This document shows, in pieces, positions 26,230 to 35,659 of a stretch of 64,000 bases of DNA. A model generated the notes under the pieces. The model saw only the letters and a list, made by a program, of their open reading frames with translations, was not told the origin of the DNA and searched no databases. Source of the stretch: Litchfieldella rifensis (GTDB lineage: Bacteria > Pseudomonadota > Gammaproteobacteria > Pseudomonadales > Halomonadaceae); contig NZ_JBHRUG010000026.1 in NCBI RefSeq assembly GCF_042646605.1, positions 1 to 64,000 on the forward strand. The letters run 5' to 3'. Within the stretch, counting starts at the first letter, position 1, and each line of letters begins with the position of its first letter. The translations under genes were made by a program, and so were the position numbers.

Positions 26230-27513
26230 TCAGGTGTGGCGAATCGGGCGCCGTGATGCCTGCCAGCAGCGCGCCGAAGTGATCAGCTTGTCCTTGGCCT
26301 GAAGGATTTCCATGCGGATGACACCGACCTGCAGGCAGGCTGGCCCATCGGGAAAGGATTCGAGGTGCTCGAGGATCAGGCCATTGAGGGTCTTGGGGCC
26401 GTCGGTCGGTAGCTGCCAGCCCAGCGACTTGTTGATTTCGCGAATGTTGGCGGTACCTTCGATCATGTAGCTGCCATCGTCCTGTAGATGAATCTCCTGG
26501 TGCATGCCTGCCACGTCGGTGGTGAATTCGCCAACGATCTCCTCGAGAATGTCCTCCAATGTCACCAGTCCCTCCACGTCGCCGTACTCGTCGACCACGA
26601 TGCCGATGCGACGCTTCTGCTGCTGGAAGTTGAGCAGTTGGGTATGCAGCGGGGTGGATTCCGGAATGAAGTAGGGTTCGCGGGCCTCCTGGACGATGGC
26701 GGCCTTGGTCACCTCCTGCCTGGAAAGGAAGCGTGCGGCATTACGCAGGTGCAGCATGCCGATGATATTGTTGATGTCGCCCTTGTAGACCGGCAACCGG
26801 GTGTGCTGGCTGGTGCGGATCTGTGCCAGGATGCTGTCCAGGTCGTCTTCCAGGTCGATGCCTACCACCTCATGACGCGGCACCATGATGTCGTTCACGG
26901 TGACGTTTTCCAGGTCGAGGATCGACAGCAGCATGGCCTGGTGGCGATGGGGGATCAGAGTGCCGGCTTCATGGACTACGGTGCGCAGCTCATCACGGGT
27001 CAGGTTGTCGGCACCGCCGTCGAGGCTCTTGACGCCTACCAGCCGAAGTAGGCCATTGGAGAGGGCATTGACCAGCCATACCACGGGATAGAGCAGCTTG
27101 AGCAGAGGTTCCAGCGCGAACGAGGCGGGATAAGCGATGCGCTCGGGCTTGATCGCCGCATAGGTCTTGGGACTGACCTCGGCGAAGATCAGGATCACGA
27201 TGGTCAGGATCAAGGGGGCTATCGCCGGACCGGTGACCTCACCGAAGAAATGGATCGCCAGCACGGTGGCGATCGCTGCCGCCAGGTTGTTGACGAGGTT
27301 ATTGCCGATCAGGATCACCCCGATCAGTCGGTCGGGCCTGGCCAGTAGGCGCATGACCCGCTTGGCAGGACGTTCACCGCTGTTGGCCTGGTGACTCAGG
27401 CGATAGCGGTTGATCGACATCATGCCGGTCTCGGAACTGGAGAAGAAGGCAGACAGGCAGATAAGCAGAAACAGCAAGCCGAACAGCAGTCCCAGCGGGA
27501 AGTCGTCGCTCAA
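26230..27513 (-). CDS. HlyC/CorC-family (CorB/CNNM) transporter
   Basis: 427 residues. The N-terminal DUF21/CNNM membrane domain (about 1-190, with SSSETGMMSINRYRL and the conserved GVILIGNNLVNNLAA) is followed by two CBS domains (about 205-330, IMVPRHEVVGIDLED, LVTLEDILEEIVGEF) and a CorC_HlyC domain (about 345-427). The family is linked to Mg2+ and Co2+ export or homeostasis; the old haemolysin label is not meaningful. It is convergent with the LplT-PlsC gene, only 6 nt apart. Confidence 0.92.
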   Translation of the reverse strand: MSDDFPLGLLFGLLFLLICLSAFFSSSETGMMSINRYRLSHQANSGERPAKRVMRLLARPDRLIGVILIGNNLVNNLAAAIATVLAIHFFGEVTGPAIAPLILTIVILIFAEVSPKTYAAIKPERIAYPASFALEPLLKLLYPVVWLVNALSNGLLRLVGVKSLDGGADNLTRDELRTVVHEAGTLIPHRHQAMLLSILDLENVTVNDIMVPRHEVVGIDLEDDLDSILAQIRTSQHTRLPVYKGDINNIIGMLHLRNAARFLSRQEVTKAAIVQEAREPYFIPESTPLHTQLLNFQQQKRRIGIVVDEYGDVEGLVTLEDILEEIVGEFTTDVAGMHQEIHLQDDGSYMIEGTANIREINKSLGWQLPTDGPKTLNGLILEHLESFPDGPACLQVGVIRMEILQAKDKLITSARCWQASRRPIRHT

Positions 27514-27598
27514 GATCGATGGATCCTCAATGGCGTATCAGGCTCGTTTGTAGGGATTCCCCGGAAGACTGTCAAGGCGGACTCCATCGATAGGGCAC

Positions 27599-28399
27599 TC
27601 AGCCCTGGGGGAAGATGATTTCCAGGGCAAACTTGCTGCCGAAGTAGGCCAGCACCAGCAGCGCGCAGCCACCGAGGGTCCAGCGTACCGCACGCAGCCC
27701 GCGCCAGCCAAACCAGTGGTGGCCGGCCAGCAGCGTCGAGAAGATCACCCACGCGGCCAGCGACAGCAGCGTCTTGTGAGCCAAATGCTGAGCGAAGAGA
27801 TCGTCGACAAACACGAAGCCACTGACGATGGCGGCGGTGAGCAACAACATTCCGGCCCAGATCAACTCGAACAGCACGCGTTCCATGGTGGTCAAGGGGG
27901 GCAGCGCCTGGATGATGCCGCGGGTATGGTGGTGACGGAGAGCCTGGTTCTGCATGGCCAGCAACACTGCCTGCACGGCGGCGATGGCGAACAGGGAAAA
28001 GGCCAGGGCCGAACTGATGGCGTGGAAGGCGATCCCCGGTGTCATGCCGGTGCCGTGCCCGGAGCTGGGCAGTCCGACGGCGAGCAGCAGCGTGACAGCG
28101 GCCAGCGGGAACAAGCCCACGGAGGCATTGAGGATCGGCTTGATCAGGCTGACTGCCAGCAGCAGGGCGGCGATGAGGGCGCTGGCCAGCATCGCGCTGT
28201 ACGACAGGCCCAGCCCCAGGCCGCCGGCTTCGCGCAGAATGGCGATGATCGTCAGGGCATGGCAGAGCAGTGCCAGCAGCCCCACGCCCCGCACCAGGAC
28301 GGGGCGTTGCGGCACGCGGCGTGACAGCGCCAGGCCCTGCCAGGAGGCGGCGCCGAGATAAAAGATGATGGCCAGGAGGGCAAAGGGAAGCGCCTGCAT
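27599..28399 (-). CDS. ypjD: CcsA-like inner membrane protein YpjD
   Basis: 266 residues if started at the ATG at 28399 (family-like length); an in-frame ATG at 28426 adds 9 residues. Eight hydrophobic segments. The cytochrome c assembly (CcsA/CcmC) fold is suggested by HAISSALAFSLFAIAAVQAVLL and the C-terminal HKTLLSLAAWVIFSTLLAGHHWFGWRG with spaced His residues that could bind haem. YpjD homologues sit next to ffh throughout gammaproteobacteria, and here it is divergent from ffh, as usual. The function is unproven. Confidence 0.88.
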   Translation of the reverse strand: MQALPFALLAIIFYLGAASWQGLALSRRVPQRPVLVRGVGLLALLCHALTIIAILREAGGLGLGLSYSAMLASALIAALLLAVSLIKPILNASVGLFPLAAVTLLLAVGLPSSGHGTGMTPGIAFHAISSALAFSLFAIAAVQAVLLAMQNQALRHHHTRGIIQALPPLTTMERVLFELIWAGMLLLTAAIVSGFVFVDDLFAQHLAHKTLLSLAAWVIFSTLLAGHHWFGWRGLRAVRWTLGGCALLVLAYFGSKFALEIIFPQG

Positions 28400-28521
28400 T
28401 GGATGCTGTCCGTGCGCCGTCGACATCGGCGGAATGAGAATCGGGGACGTTGCTGAAGGCCATCACTATACCGAATCCCGTGCGCTGCGCCCAGCCACCG
28501 GCAAGTGTGACAACGCGTGCA

Positions 28522-28550
28522 TGGAGACTGACGTCGCTAAGGCGTATAAT
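28522..28550 (+). promoter_or_regulatory. Putative sigma-70 promoter of ffh
   Basis: A perfect TATAAT (28545-28550) lies 38 nt ahead of the ffh ATG. A poor -35 (TGGAGA, 28522-28527) is at 17-nt spacing. The -10 is convincing, the -35 is not. Confidence 0.5.
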
Positions 28551-28588
28551 TGCCGGTCACAGCCAAGGCATCGCTGCCGGAGAGGCCC

Positions 28589-29992
28589 ATGTTCGAGAGT
28601 TTGACAGAGCGTCTATCGCGGACGCTGAAGACCATCAGCGGTCAGGCCAAGCTGACCGAAGACAATATCAAGGATACCTTGCGCGAGGTGCGCCGGGCGC
28701 TGCTGGAGGCCGACGTGGCCCTGCCGGTGGTCAAGGCGTTCATCGACCGTGTGCGCGAGCGTGCCGTAGGTCAGGAAGTGTCGAGGAGCCTGTCGCCGGG
28801 CCAGCAGTTCGTCAAGATCGTCCAGCAGGAACTCGAGGCGATCATGGGCGAGGCCAACGAGGGCCTGAGCCTCAAGGGCGCGCCGGCGGTGATCCTGATG
28901 GCCGGCCTGCAGGGGGCGGGCAAGACCACCTCGGTGGCCAAGTTGGCGCGCTATTTGCGGGAGCGCGAGAAGAAGAAGGTGCTGGTGGTCTCCGCCGACG
29001 TCTATCGTCCGGCGGCCATCGATCAGCTCGAGACGTTGGCCAAGGAAGTCGCCGTCGACTTCTTCCCGTCGCAATCCGACCAACGGCCTGTGGCCATCGC
29101 CGAGGCAGCACTCAAGCATGCTCGGATCCAGTTCCATGACGTGGTGATCGTCGATACCGCCGGTCGCCTGCATGTCGATGCCGACATGATGGACGAGATC
29201 CAGGCCCTGCATAAGGCGGTGGCCCCTCAGGAAACGCTGTTCGTGGTCGACGCCATGACCGGTCAGGATGCCGCCAACACCGCCAAGGCGTTCCACGAGG
29301 CACTGCCGCTGACCGGGGTGATCCTCACCAAGGCGGATGGCGATGCCCGTGGTGGCGCAGCGTTGTCGGTGCGGCACATCACCGGCAAGCCAATCAAGTT
29401 CATGGGCATGGGGGAAAAGGTCGATGCCCTCGAGCCCTTTCATCCGGATCGCGTTGCCTCGCGCATCCTCGGTATGGGCGATGTGTTGTCGCTGATCGAG
29501 GAGGCGGAGCGTACCGTCGACAAGACCAAGGCCGAAAAACTGGCCAAGAAGGTCAAGAAGGGTGAGGGGTTCGATCTCGAAGACTTTCGTGATCAGCTCG
29601 TGCAGCTCAAGAAGATGGGGGGCATGGGCGGTCTGATGAGCAAGTTGCCCGGGATGGGGCAGATGGCTGAAATGGCGCAGGGGCCGGGGCCCGAAAAGGA
29701 GTTTGGCAAGCTCGAGGCCTTGATCAACTCGATGACCCCCAAGGAGCGTCGCAAGCCGGAGATCATCAACGGCTCGCGCAAACGCCGCATCGCCGCCGGT
29801 GCCGGCCTGCAGGTACCGGACCTCAATCGCCTGCTCAAGCAGCACAAGCAGATGCAGAAGATGATGAAGAAGGCGGGCAAGAAGGGCGGCATGCAGAAGA
29901 TGATGCGCGGCATGTCCGGGATGATGGGGGGCGGTGGTCCCGGTGGTCCTGGCGGTATGGGCGGTCCCGGTGGCGGCTTCCCCTGGCGTTGA
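28589..29992 (+). CDS. ffh: Signal recognition particle protein Ffh
   Basis: 467 residues from the ATG at 28589 (GGAGAGG just upstream). Domains: N (1-90, helical), G (about 95-295) with GLQGAGKT (106-113), DTAGRLHVD and TKADGDARGG, and a Met-rich M domain (about 300-440) that binds 4.5S RNA and signal peptides (KMGGMGGLMSKLPGMGQM). The C-terminal tail is Gly/Met-rich. Its receptor, FtsY, is encoded at 49005. It is divergent from ypjD. Confidence 0.98.
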   Translation: MFESLTERLSRTLKTISGQAKLTEDNIKDTLREVRRALLEADVALPVVKAFIDRVRERAVGQEVSRSLSPGQQFVKIVQQELEAIMGEANEGLSLKGAPAVILMAGLQGAGKTTSVAKLARYLREREKKKVLVVSADVYRPAAIDQLETLAKEVAVDFFPSQSDQRPVAIAEAALKHARIQFHDVVIVDTAGRLHVDADMMDEIQALHKAVAPQETLFVVDAMTGQDAANTAKAFHEALPLTGVILTKADGDARGGAALSVRHITGKPIKFMGMGEKVDALEPFHPDRVASRILGMGDVLSLIEEAERTVDKTKAEKLAKKVKKGEGFDLEDFRDQLVQLKKMGGMGGLMSKLPGMGQMAEMAQGPGPEKEFGKLEALINSMTPKERRKPEIINGSRKRRIAAGAGLQVPDLNRLLKQHKQMQKMMKKAGKKGGMQKMMRGMSGMMGGGGPGGPGGMGGPGGGFPWR

Positions 29993-30020
29993 ACTGTCGG
30001 GAGGGGCGAGCGGAAAAAGG

Positions 30021-30049
30021 TTTCCAAGCGTCGCCGATTTCCGTAGAAT
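30021..30049 (+). promoter_or_regulatory. Putative sigma-70 promoter of the rpsP operon
   Basis: TTTCCA (30021-30026), a 17-nt spacer and TAGAAT (30044-30049) lie 30 nt after the ffh stop. Transcription would start near 30057 and give a leader of about 190 nt ahead of rpsP. Confidence 0.55.
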
Positions 30050-30192
30050 GCTGCCTCTTCGTGGCAGGACCGCGCGGAAGCGCGCGCCACGGTCGTGACA
30101 ATCGGCCAGTCGACGGCGTCTTGCGTCTCGTCATTGCGCCGCAGCGGCATGGCCTTCCCTGGAAGGCTTGCCGGCATGATAGGGGCTCGGTG

Positions 30193-30215
30193 ATATTGCC
30201 GGGTTCCGGCAATAT
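30193..30215 (+). other. Perfect hairpin in the rpsP leader
   Basis: ATATTGCCGG, GTT and CCGGCAATAT form a 10-bp perfect stem with a 3-nt loop, ending 33 nt before the rpsP ATG and followed by TTCAG rather than a U-run. It could be a translational control or RNA-stability element of the ribosomal operon, or a weak terminator of read-through from ffh. Confidence 0.6.
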
Positions 30216-30248
30216 TTCAGTAACTTCAACCGAAGGACAGTTAACGCA

Positions 30249-30497
30249 ATGGTTACCATTCGTCTGGCACGTGGTGGCGCCAAGAAGCGTCCCTTCTACC
30301 ACCTGACTGTTAGCGACTCTCGCCAGTCTCGTGACGGCCGCTTCATCGAGCGCGTCGGCTTCTTCAATCCGGTCGCCCGGGGCCAGGAAGAGCGTCTGCG
30401 TATCGATCTGGACCGTGTCACTCACTGGCAGAGCCAGGGTGCTCAGGTTTCCGATCGCGTCGCCGAACTGATCAAGGAAGCCCGCAAGCAGGCCTGA
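30249..30497 (+). CDS. rpsP: 30S ribosomal protein S16
   Basis: 82 residues, the standard length. The N-terminal MVTIRLARGGAKKRPFYHL and the GFFNPVARG segment are diagnostic of bS16. The gene heads the conserved rpsP-rimM-trmD-rplS operon, downstream of ffh as in E. coli. GAAGGA is about 12 nt upstream of the ATG. Confidence 0.98.
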   Translation: MVTIRLARGGAKKRPFYHLTVSDSRQSRDGRFIERVGFFNPVARGQEERLRIDLDRVTHWQSQGAQVSDRVAELIKEARKQA

Positions 30498-30546
30498 GCC
30501 TGTGGCGGTGCTGGCCGAACCAGGCAACGACGGATCGCGAACGGTC

Positions 30547-31113
30547 ATGTCCAACGAGGTATCGGCAGTGGTAGAGCGCGCCACCCATGACAGTGACGAC
30601 CACTACGTGGTGCTGGGTAAGCTGACCAGTCCCTATGGCGTCAAGGGCTGGCTGCGGGTGTATTCGTACACCAGTCCCATGGACGGCATCCTCGATTACC
30701 CCGAATGGGTGCTGAGGCGTGCCGGCGAGATCGAGACCCGCCGGGTCAAGCAGGGGCGGCGACAGGGCAAGGGCCTGGTGGCCAGCCTCGATGGTGTCGC
30801 GTCTCGTGAGCAGGCCGAGTCGCTGGCAGGGGCCGAGGTGCTGTTGCCCAAGGACACGCTGCCCGAGCTCGCTCCGGGCGATTATTACTGGCATCAACTG
30901 GAAGGCCTGCAGGTGGTCACCCGGGAAGGCACGAAACTCGGTCGGGTGAGCTATCTGTTCGAGACCGGTGCCAACGATGTCATGGTCGTGGCGGGGGATG
31001 CCGAGGCCATCGATGACCGGGAGCGACTACTGCCCTTCCTGCCCGGTCAAGTGGTATGCGACGTGGATCTTGATGCCGGGATCATGACGGTGGACTGGGA
31101 TCCGGATTTTTGA
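30547..31113 (+). CDS. rimM: 16S rRNA processing factor RimM
   Basis: 188 residues from the ATG at 30547; a GTG at 30502 would add 15 residues and no ribosome site decides clearly. The N-terminal RimM barrel starts VLGKLTSPYGVKGWLRV, and the PRC-barrel half contains DYYWHQLEGLQV and ETGANDVMVV. RimM binds S19 and helps mature the 30S head. It overlaps neither neighbour. Confidence 0.95.
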   Translation: MSNEVSAVVERATHDSDDHYVVLGKLTSPYGVKGWLRVYSYTSPMDGILDYPEWVLRRAGEIETRRVKQGRRQGKGLVASLDGVASREQAESLAGAEVLLPKDTLPELAPGDYYWHQLEGLQVVTREGTKLGRVSYLFETGANDVMVVAGDAEAIDDRERLLPFLPGQVVCDVDLDAGIMTVDWDPDF

Positions 31114-31176
31114 ACGAATTCTGACGTACCGCTTCCCGGCCATGGCGGTCGGAAAGAGGAAACGGGACATGCTGCC

Positions 31177-31962
31177 GTGTGGATTGGGGTCGTTTCGCTA
31201 TTCCCGGAGATGTTTGACGCGGTTACCCGCCACGGCGTGACAGGGCGGGCGGTCAGGCAAGGGCTGCTGGAACTGGAGTTCTGGAACCCCCGCGACTATG
31301 CCACGGACAAGCATCGCACGGTGGACGATCGCCCCTACGGCGGCGGTCCGGGCATGCTGATGAAGGTCGAGACCCTGCGTGGTGCCATCGCGGATGCTCG
31401 TCGGGGAGCTGAAGCGGCGACAGGCCGCCCTGCCAAGGTGATCTACTTGTCGCCACAGGGGCGACCTCTGGATCAGCGGGGCGTGCAGGAGTTGGCCGGC
31501 GCTACCCCTCTGGTGGTGGTCGCTGGCCGTTATGAAGGCATCGACGAACGTGTCGTGGAAAGCGATGTCGATGAAGAGTGGTCGATCGGTGACTATGTGT
31601 TGAGTGGCGGCGAGCTGCCGGCCATGGTGCTGATCGATGGCGCGGCACGCTTGGTGCCCGGGGTGCTGGGCCACCAGGACTCGGCGGTGGAGGACTCCTT
31701 CAACGACGGACTGCTGGACTGCCCGCACTATACGCGCCCCGAGGAAGTCGAGGGGCGGTCGGTGCCGGAGGTCCTGCTCAGCGGCAATCATGCGGCGATC
31801 AAGCGCTGGCGGCTGAAGCAGTCGCTGGGACGTACCTGGCTCAGGCGTCCCGATCTGTTGCATGGCAGGACCCTGAATCGTGAGCAGCAGGTGTTGCTCG
31901 ACGAATTCATCGAGGAATACGCCACTCAGGCGGAGGTGCAGGCCAGCCCGGACCAAGACTGA
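31177..31962 (+). CDS. trmD: tRNA (guanine-N1)-methyltransferase TrmD (GTG start)
   Basis: 261 residues from GTG 31177. The SPOUT trefoil-knot methyltransferase motifs are intact: DDRPYGGGPGMLMK, YLSPQGRPLDQ, GRYEGIDERV, and SIGDYVLSGGE in the cofactor-binding knot. It methylates G37 of tRNAs reading CNN and some other codons, preventing +1 frameshifting. Third gene of the rpsP operon. Confidence 0.97.
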   Translation: MWIGVVSLFPEMFDAVTRHGVTGRAVRQGLLELEFWNPRDYATDKHRTVDDRPYGGGPGMLMKVETLRGAIADARRGAEAATGRPAKVIYLSPQGRPLDQRGVQELAGATPLVVVAGRYEGIDERVVESDVDEEWSIGDYVLSGGELPAMVLIDGAARLVPGVLGHQDSAVEDSFNDGLLDCPHYTRPEEVEGRSVPEVLLSGNHAAIKRWRLKQSLGRTWLRRPDLLHGRTLNREQQVLLDEFIEEYATQAEVQASPDQD

Positions 31963-32059
31963 ACCGAGGCACCTGCGTCATACACAGAGTCGACTCCCGC
32001 GTCATCGCCCGTTTCGGGTCGAGTGTCGGGATCACACAGGAAACATCGAGGAGCGAGCA

Positions 32060-32416
32060 ATGAGTAGCAAGAGCAAGGTGATCCAGGCGATCGAAGCCGA
32101 GCAGATGAGCAAGGAAGTCCCGGCCTTCGCCCCGGGCGACACCGTGGTCGTCCAGGTCAAGGTCAAGGAAGGCAACCGCGAGCGTCTGCAGGCTTTCGAA
32201 GGCGTGGTGATCGGCAAGCGTAACCGGGGTCTGAACTCCGCCTTCACCGTGCGCAAGATTTCCCACGGTGTCGGCGTCGAGCGGACCTTCCAGACCTACA
32301 GCCCGCTGGTCGCTGCCATCGACGTCAAGCGCCGTGGTGACGTGCGTCAGGCCAAGCTGTACTACCTCCGTGAGCGCAGCGGCAAGTCCGCTCGTATCAA
32401 GGAAAAGCTGGCCTAA
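32060..32416 (+). CDS. rplS: 50S ribosomal protein L19
   Basis: 118 residues from the ATG at 32060 (GAGGAG upstream). bL19 signatures include FAPGDTVVVQVKVKEG.R.RLQAFEGVVI and FTVRKISHGVGVERTF. Last gene of the rpsP operon; the GAAACCCCG / CGGGGTTTC inverted repeat at 32466-32501, ahead of xerD, may act as a partial terminator. Confidence 0.97.
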   Translation: MSSKSKVIQAIEAEQMSKEVPAFAPGDTVVVQVKVKEGNRERLQAFEGVVIGKRNRGLNSAFTVRKISHGVGVERTFQTYSPLVAAIDVKRRGDVRQAKLYYLRERSGKSARIKEKLA

Positions 32417-32521
32417 GCGCAGGCGTTGGCTGGACCGGTGCGGAGCCTGCCTGGCCCGTACCCAGCGAAACCCCGTCACCGCTCGCGCGGGGCGGGGTTT
32501 CGGCGCTTCTGAGGGAGGCCG

Positions 32522-33424
32522 ATGAGTGACGTGACCGAGCAAGATCGCCAGCTGGAGGCTTTTCTCGATGCTCTGTGGCTCGAGCAGGGGGCGAGCGAGC
32601 ATACCCTGGCCGCCTATCGACGCGACCTGCAAGCCTGGTTGCACTATCTGGGAAAACGGGGACTCGCGCTATCGGCGCCGGGACCGCAGGCCCTGCCGCA
32701 ATGGCTGGACGAGCGGCGCGCCGCCGGTTATCAGTTGCGCTCCAATGCCCGCTTGCTGTCGAGCCTGCGACGCTTCTATCGCTGGGCGCTGGCCAGTGGG
32801 ACGATCGATCATGATCCACTGGCCGAGGTGCGGCTGCCCCGGGTGCGTCCCAGCCTGCCCGAAACGCTCGACGAGCCCGAGGTCGAACGGCTACTGGAGG
32901 CGCCGGACCTGGATACCGCCATCGGGCTGCGCGATCGCGCCATGCTCGAAGTGCTCTATGGCAGCGGCCTGAGGGTCTCCGAACTGGTCGGCATGACAGT
33001 GGATGCGGTCAATCTGCGCCAAGGAGTGATCCGGGTGCTGGGCAAGGGCGACAAGGAACGGTTGGTGCCGATAGGAGAGGAGGCGATTGCCTGGCTGGAA
33101 CGTTATCTGCGTGCCGGGCGCGGTGCACTGATGAGCGATATCACCCGGCTGCCGCTGTTTCCCGGGCGTGGCGATGGCTTCATGACGCGCCAGACCTTCT
33201 GGCACCGCATCAAGGCCCATGCCAGGACGGCGGGTATCGACAAGCCATTGTCGCCGCATACCCTGCGCCATGCTTTTGCGACCCATTTATTGAATCATGG
33301 CGCCAATCTGCGTGTCGTACAGCTGCTGCTGGGGCATAGCGACCTGTCGACCACGCAGATTTATACGCATGTCGCTCAGGCGCGCCTGGAAGCGTTGCAT
33401 GCCGATCATCATCCCCGAGGTTAA
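32522..33424 (+). CDS. xerD: Site-specific tyrosine recombinase XerD
   Basis: 300 residues, the family length. The core-binding domain (about 8-95) precedes the catalytic domain with the full pentad plus nucleophile: Arg151 (GSGLRVSEL), Lys175 (GKGDKER), His246 and Arg249 (SPHTLRHAF), His272 (LLGHSDLSTTQIY) and Tyr281. With XerC it resolves chromosome dimers at dif under FtsK control. It is followed by dsbC after 2 nt, as in E. coli and Pseudomonas. Confidence 0.96.
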   Translation: MSDVTEQDRQLEAFLDALWLEQGASEHTLAAYRRDLQAWLHYLGKRGLALSAPGPQALPQWLDERRAAGYQLRSNARLLSSLRRFYRWALASGTIDHDPLAEVRLPRVRPSLPETLDEPEVERLLEAPDLDTAIGLRDRAMLEVLYGSGLRVSELVGMTVDAVNLRQGVIRVLGKGDKERLVPIGEEAIAWLERYLRAGRGALMSDITRLPLFPGRGDGFMTRQTFWHRIKAHARTAGIDKPLSPHTLRHAFATHLLNHGANLRVVQLLLGHSDLSTTQIYTHVAQARLEALHADHHPRG

Positions 33425-33426
33425 CC

Positions 33427-34176
33427 ATGAATCGACTCCTGATGTCCGCTCTCACCGGTCTGTTTGCCGCTGCTTTGACCGGCATCGCGTTTTCCACTAC
33501 GACCCTCGCCTCGACCCACCATGAACTGGCCGAGCGCCTGACCGTGAATGGCGAACCCATGCCGGTCGCCGAGGTGCGCGAGACGCCGCTCGACGGTTTC
33601 TTCGAAGTGCGCCTGGAGAACGGCGAAACCTTCTACAGCGATGCCGCGGGCAAGCATTTCCTGGTCGGGGATCTCTACGAGAATAGCGATGCCGGGCTGG
33701 TCAATCTCACCGAGCAGCGGCGCAACGCCGAGCGCGCCGAACGCCTGGCGCAGGTGCCGGAAAGCGAGCAGGTGATCTTTCGCGGGCCCGGCGAGACGCG
33801 GGCCGTGGTCAAGGTATTCACCGATACCACTTGCCCCTATTGTCGGCGTTTTCACGAGGAAGTGCCCAAGCTCAACGAGATGGGCATCGAGATCCACTAT
33901 CTCGCCTTCCCGAGGGCCGGCATGGGCTCCGAGGGCGGACGAGCGCTGAGTCAGGTGTGGTGCGCCGACAATCGCACCGAGGCCATGACCACGGCCAAAC
34001 GCGAGGAAGCGCTGTCCAACTCGCCGGACTGCGACAACCCGGTCGAGGAACAGTATCATCTGGGCATGGAGATCGGCGTTCAGGGCACGCCGGCGATCGT
34101 GATGCCGGATGGGCGCATGGTACCGGGCTACGTGCCGGCCGAGCGCCTGGCCGCCATGCTTGGCCTGAACGACTGA
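33427..34176 (+). CDS. dsbC: DsbC-type periplasmic disulfide isomerase
   Basis: 249 residues with a signal peptide (about 1-29, ending TTLAS). The N-terminal dimerisation domain is at about 32-100 and a thioredoxin-fold domain follows, with CPYC at 136-139 in FTDTTCPYCRRFH and the cis-Pro loop GTPAIV. A second Cys pair (WCADN and PDCDNP) matches the structural disulfide of DsbC. It reshuffles wrong disulfides. It sits between xerD and hom. Confidence 0.94.
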   Translation: MNRLLMSALTGLFAAALTGIAFSTTTLASTHHELAERLTVNGEPMPVAEVRETPLDGFFEVRLENGETFYSDAAGKHFLVGDLYENSDAGLVNLTEQRRNAERAERLAQVPESEQVIFRGPGETRAVVKVFTDTTCPYCRRFHEEVPKLNEMGIEIHYLAFPRAGMGSEGGRALSQVWCADNRTEAMTTAKREEALSNSPDCDNPVEEQYHLGMEIGVQGTPAIVMPDGRMVPGYVPAERLAAMLGLND

Positions 34177-34301
34177 CATCGATACCGTTGACGCCTTCCG
34201 GCCATCTCGGCACGCTGGATGGCAGGGCACGATACCAGGGGCATGAGGCGACATACGAAAAACTGCCTGAGACAACACGACACAAGCAAGGGGATAAGAC
34301 G

Positions 34302-35618
34302 TTGAAACCGGTGAGAGTAGGAATCTGTGGTCTGGGCACCGTGGGTAGCGGTACCTTCAATGTGTTGATGCGCAATGCCGATGAGATCGCTCGGCGTGCG
34401 GGACGGCCGATCGTCATCGAGCAGGTGGCGATGCGTCGCGACAACCCGGACTGCGATACCGCCGGTGTCAAGACCACTGCGGATGTCTTCGAGGTGGCCA
34501 GAAACCCGGACGTGGACGTGCTGGTCGAGCTGATCGGCGGCTATGAGGTGGCCCGGGAACTGGTGCTGACCGCCATCGAGCACGGCAAGCACGTGGTGAC
34601 CGCCAACAAGGCGCTGATCGCCGTACACGGCAATGAAATCTTTCAGGCCGCCCACGAGCAGGGGGTGATCGTCGCCTTCGAAGCCGCCGTGGCCGGCGGC
34701 ATCCCGGTCATCAAGTCGCTGCGTGAGGGCCTGGGGGCCAACCGCATCGAATGGCTGGCCGGCATCATCAACGGTACCGGCAACTATATCCTCACCCATA
34801 TGCGCGACGAGGGACGAGCCTTCGAGGACGTGCTGGCCGAAGCCCAGGCCCTGGGATATGCCGAAGCCGACCCGACCTTCGATGTCGAGGGCATCGATGC
34901 CGCGCACAAGCTGACCATCCTGGCCTCGATTGCCTATGGCGTGCCGCTGCAGTTCGAGAAGGCCTATACCGAAGGTATTTCGCGAATCACTGCCGAGGAT
35001 GTCGAGCAGGCCGACAACCTGGGGTATGTCATCAAGCACCTGGGGATTTCCAAGCGCACCGAGGCCGGTTTCGAGCTGCGCGTGCATCCGACGCTGATCC
35101 CCAAGGAGCGCATGCTGGCCAACGTGCACGGCGTCAAGAACGCCATCGCCGTGATGGGCGACGCCGTGGGGCCGACTCTCTATTACGGCGCCGGCGCCGG
35201 GGCCGAGCCCACTGCCTCGGCGGTGGTCGCCGACCTGCTCGACGTGGCACGGGACATCACCACCGATCACCACTACCGGGTACCCTATCTGGCCTTCAGT
35301 GGCATCCACGATGAGATCAACGCCCTGTCCATCCTACCCATGGAGGAGATCGTCACCGCCTACTACCTGCGCCTGCTGGCGGTCGACCGTCCGGGGGTCC
35401 TGGCCAGGGTGGCGACCATCCTCTCCGAGCAGGGGATCTCCATCGAGGCGATCATCCAGAAGGAGGCCACCGAGGGCGAGTTGGTGCCGATCATCCTGCT
35501 GACCCATCGGACTCGCGAGAAGAACATGAATGAGGTGATTCGCCAGATCGAAGCGCTGGCCGATATCGCCGGCTCGGTAACCCGGATTCGCGTCGAGAGC
35601 CTGGACGAGCACGAATAA
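34302..35618 (+). CDS. hom: Homoserine dehydrogenase (TTG start)
   Basis: 438 residues from TTG 34302, which follows AAGGGG by 8 nt; the resulting N-terminus, MKPVRVGICGLGTVGSG, is that of the family. The NAD(P)-binding loop GLGTVGSG (10-17), the catalytic region (INGTGNYILTHM, ALGYAEADPTFDVEG) and a C-terminal ACT domain (from about 355, LRLLAVDRPGVLARVATIL) for feedback regulation by threonine are visible. It catalyses aspartate semialdehyde to homoserine. Monofunctional, not fused to aspartokinase. Paired with thrC downstream. Confidence 0.96.
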   Translation: MKPVRVGICGLGTVGSGTFNVLMRNADEIARRAGRPIVIEQVAMRRDNPDCDTAGVKTTADVFEVARNPDVDVLVELIGGYEVARELVLTAIEHGKHVVTANKALIAVHGNEIFQAAHEQGVIVAFEAAVAGGIPVIKSLREGLGANRIEWLAGIINGTGNYILTHMRDEGRAFEDVLAEAQALGYAEADPTFDVEGIDAAHKLTILASIAYGVPLQFEKAYTEGISRITAEDVEQADNLGYVIKHLGISKRTEAGFELRVHPTLIPKERMLANVHGVKNAIAVMGDAVGPTLYYGAGAGAEPTASAVVADLLDVARDITTDHHYRVPYLAFSGIHDEINALSILPMEEIVTAYYLRLLAVDRPGVLARVATILSEQGISIEAIIQKEATEGELVPIILLTHRTREKNMNEVIRQIEALADIAGSVTRIRVESLDEHE

Positions 35619-35659
35619 CCCAGCCGCGAGCCTCGGGTCACGGGCGTCGAGCAGCGGGT

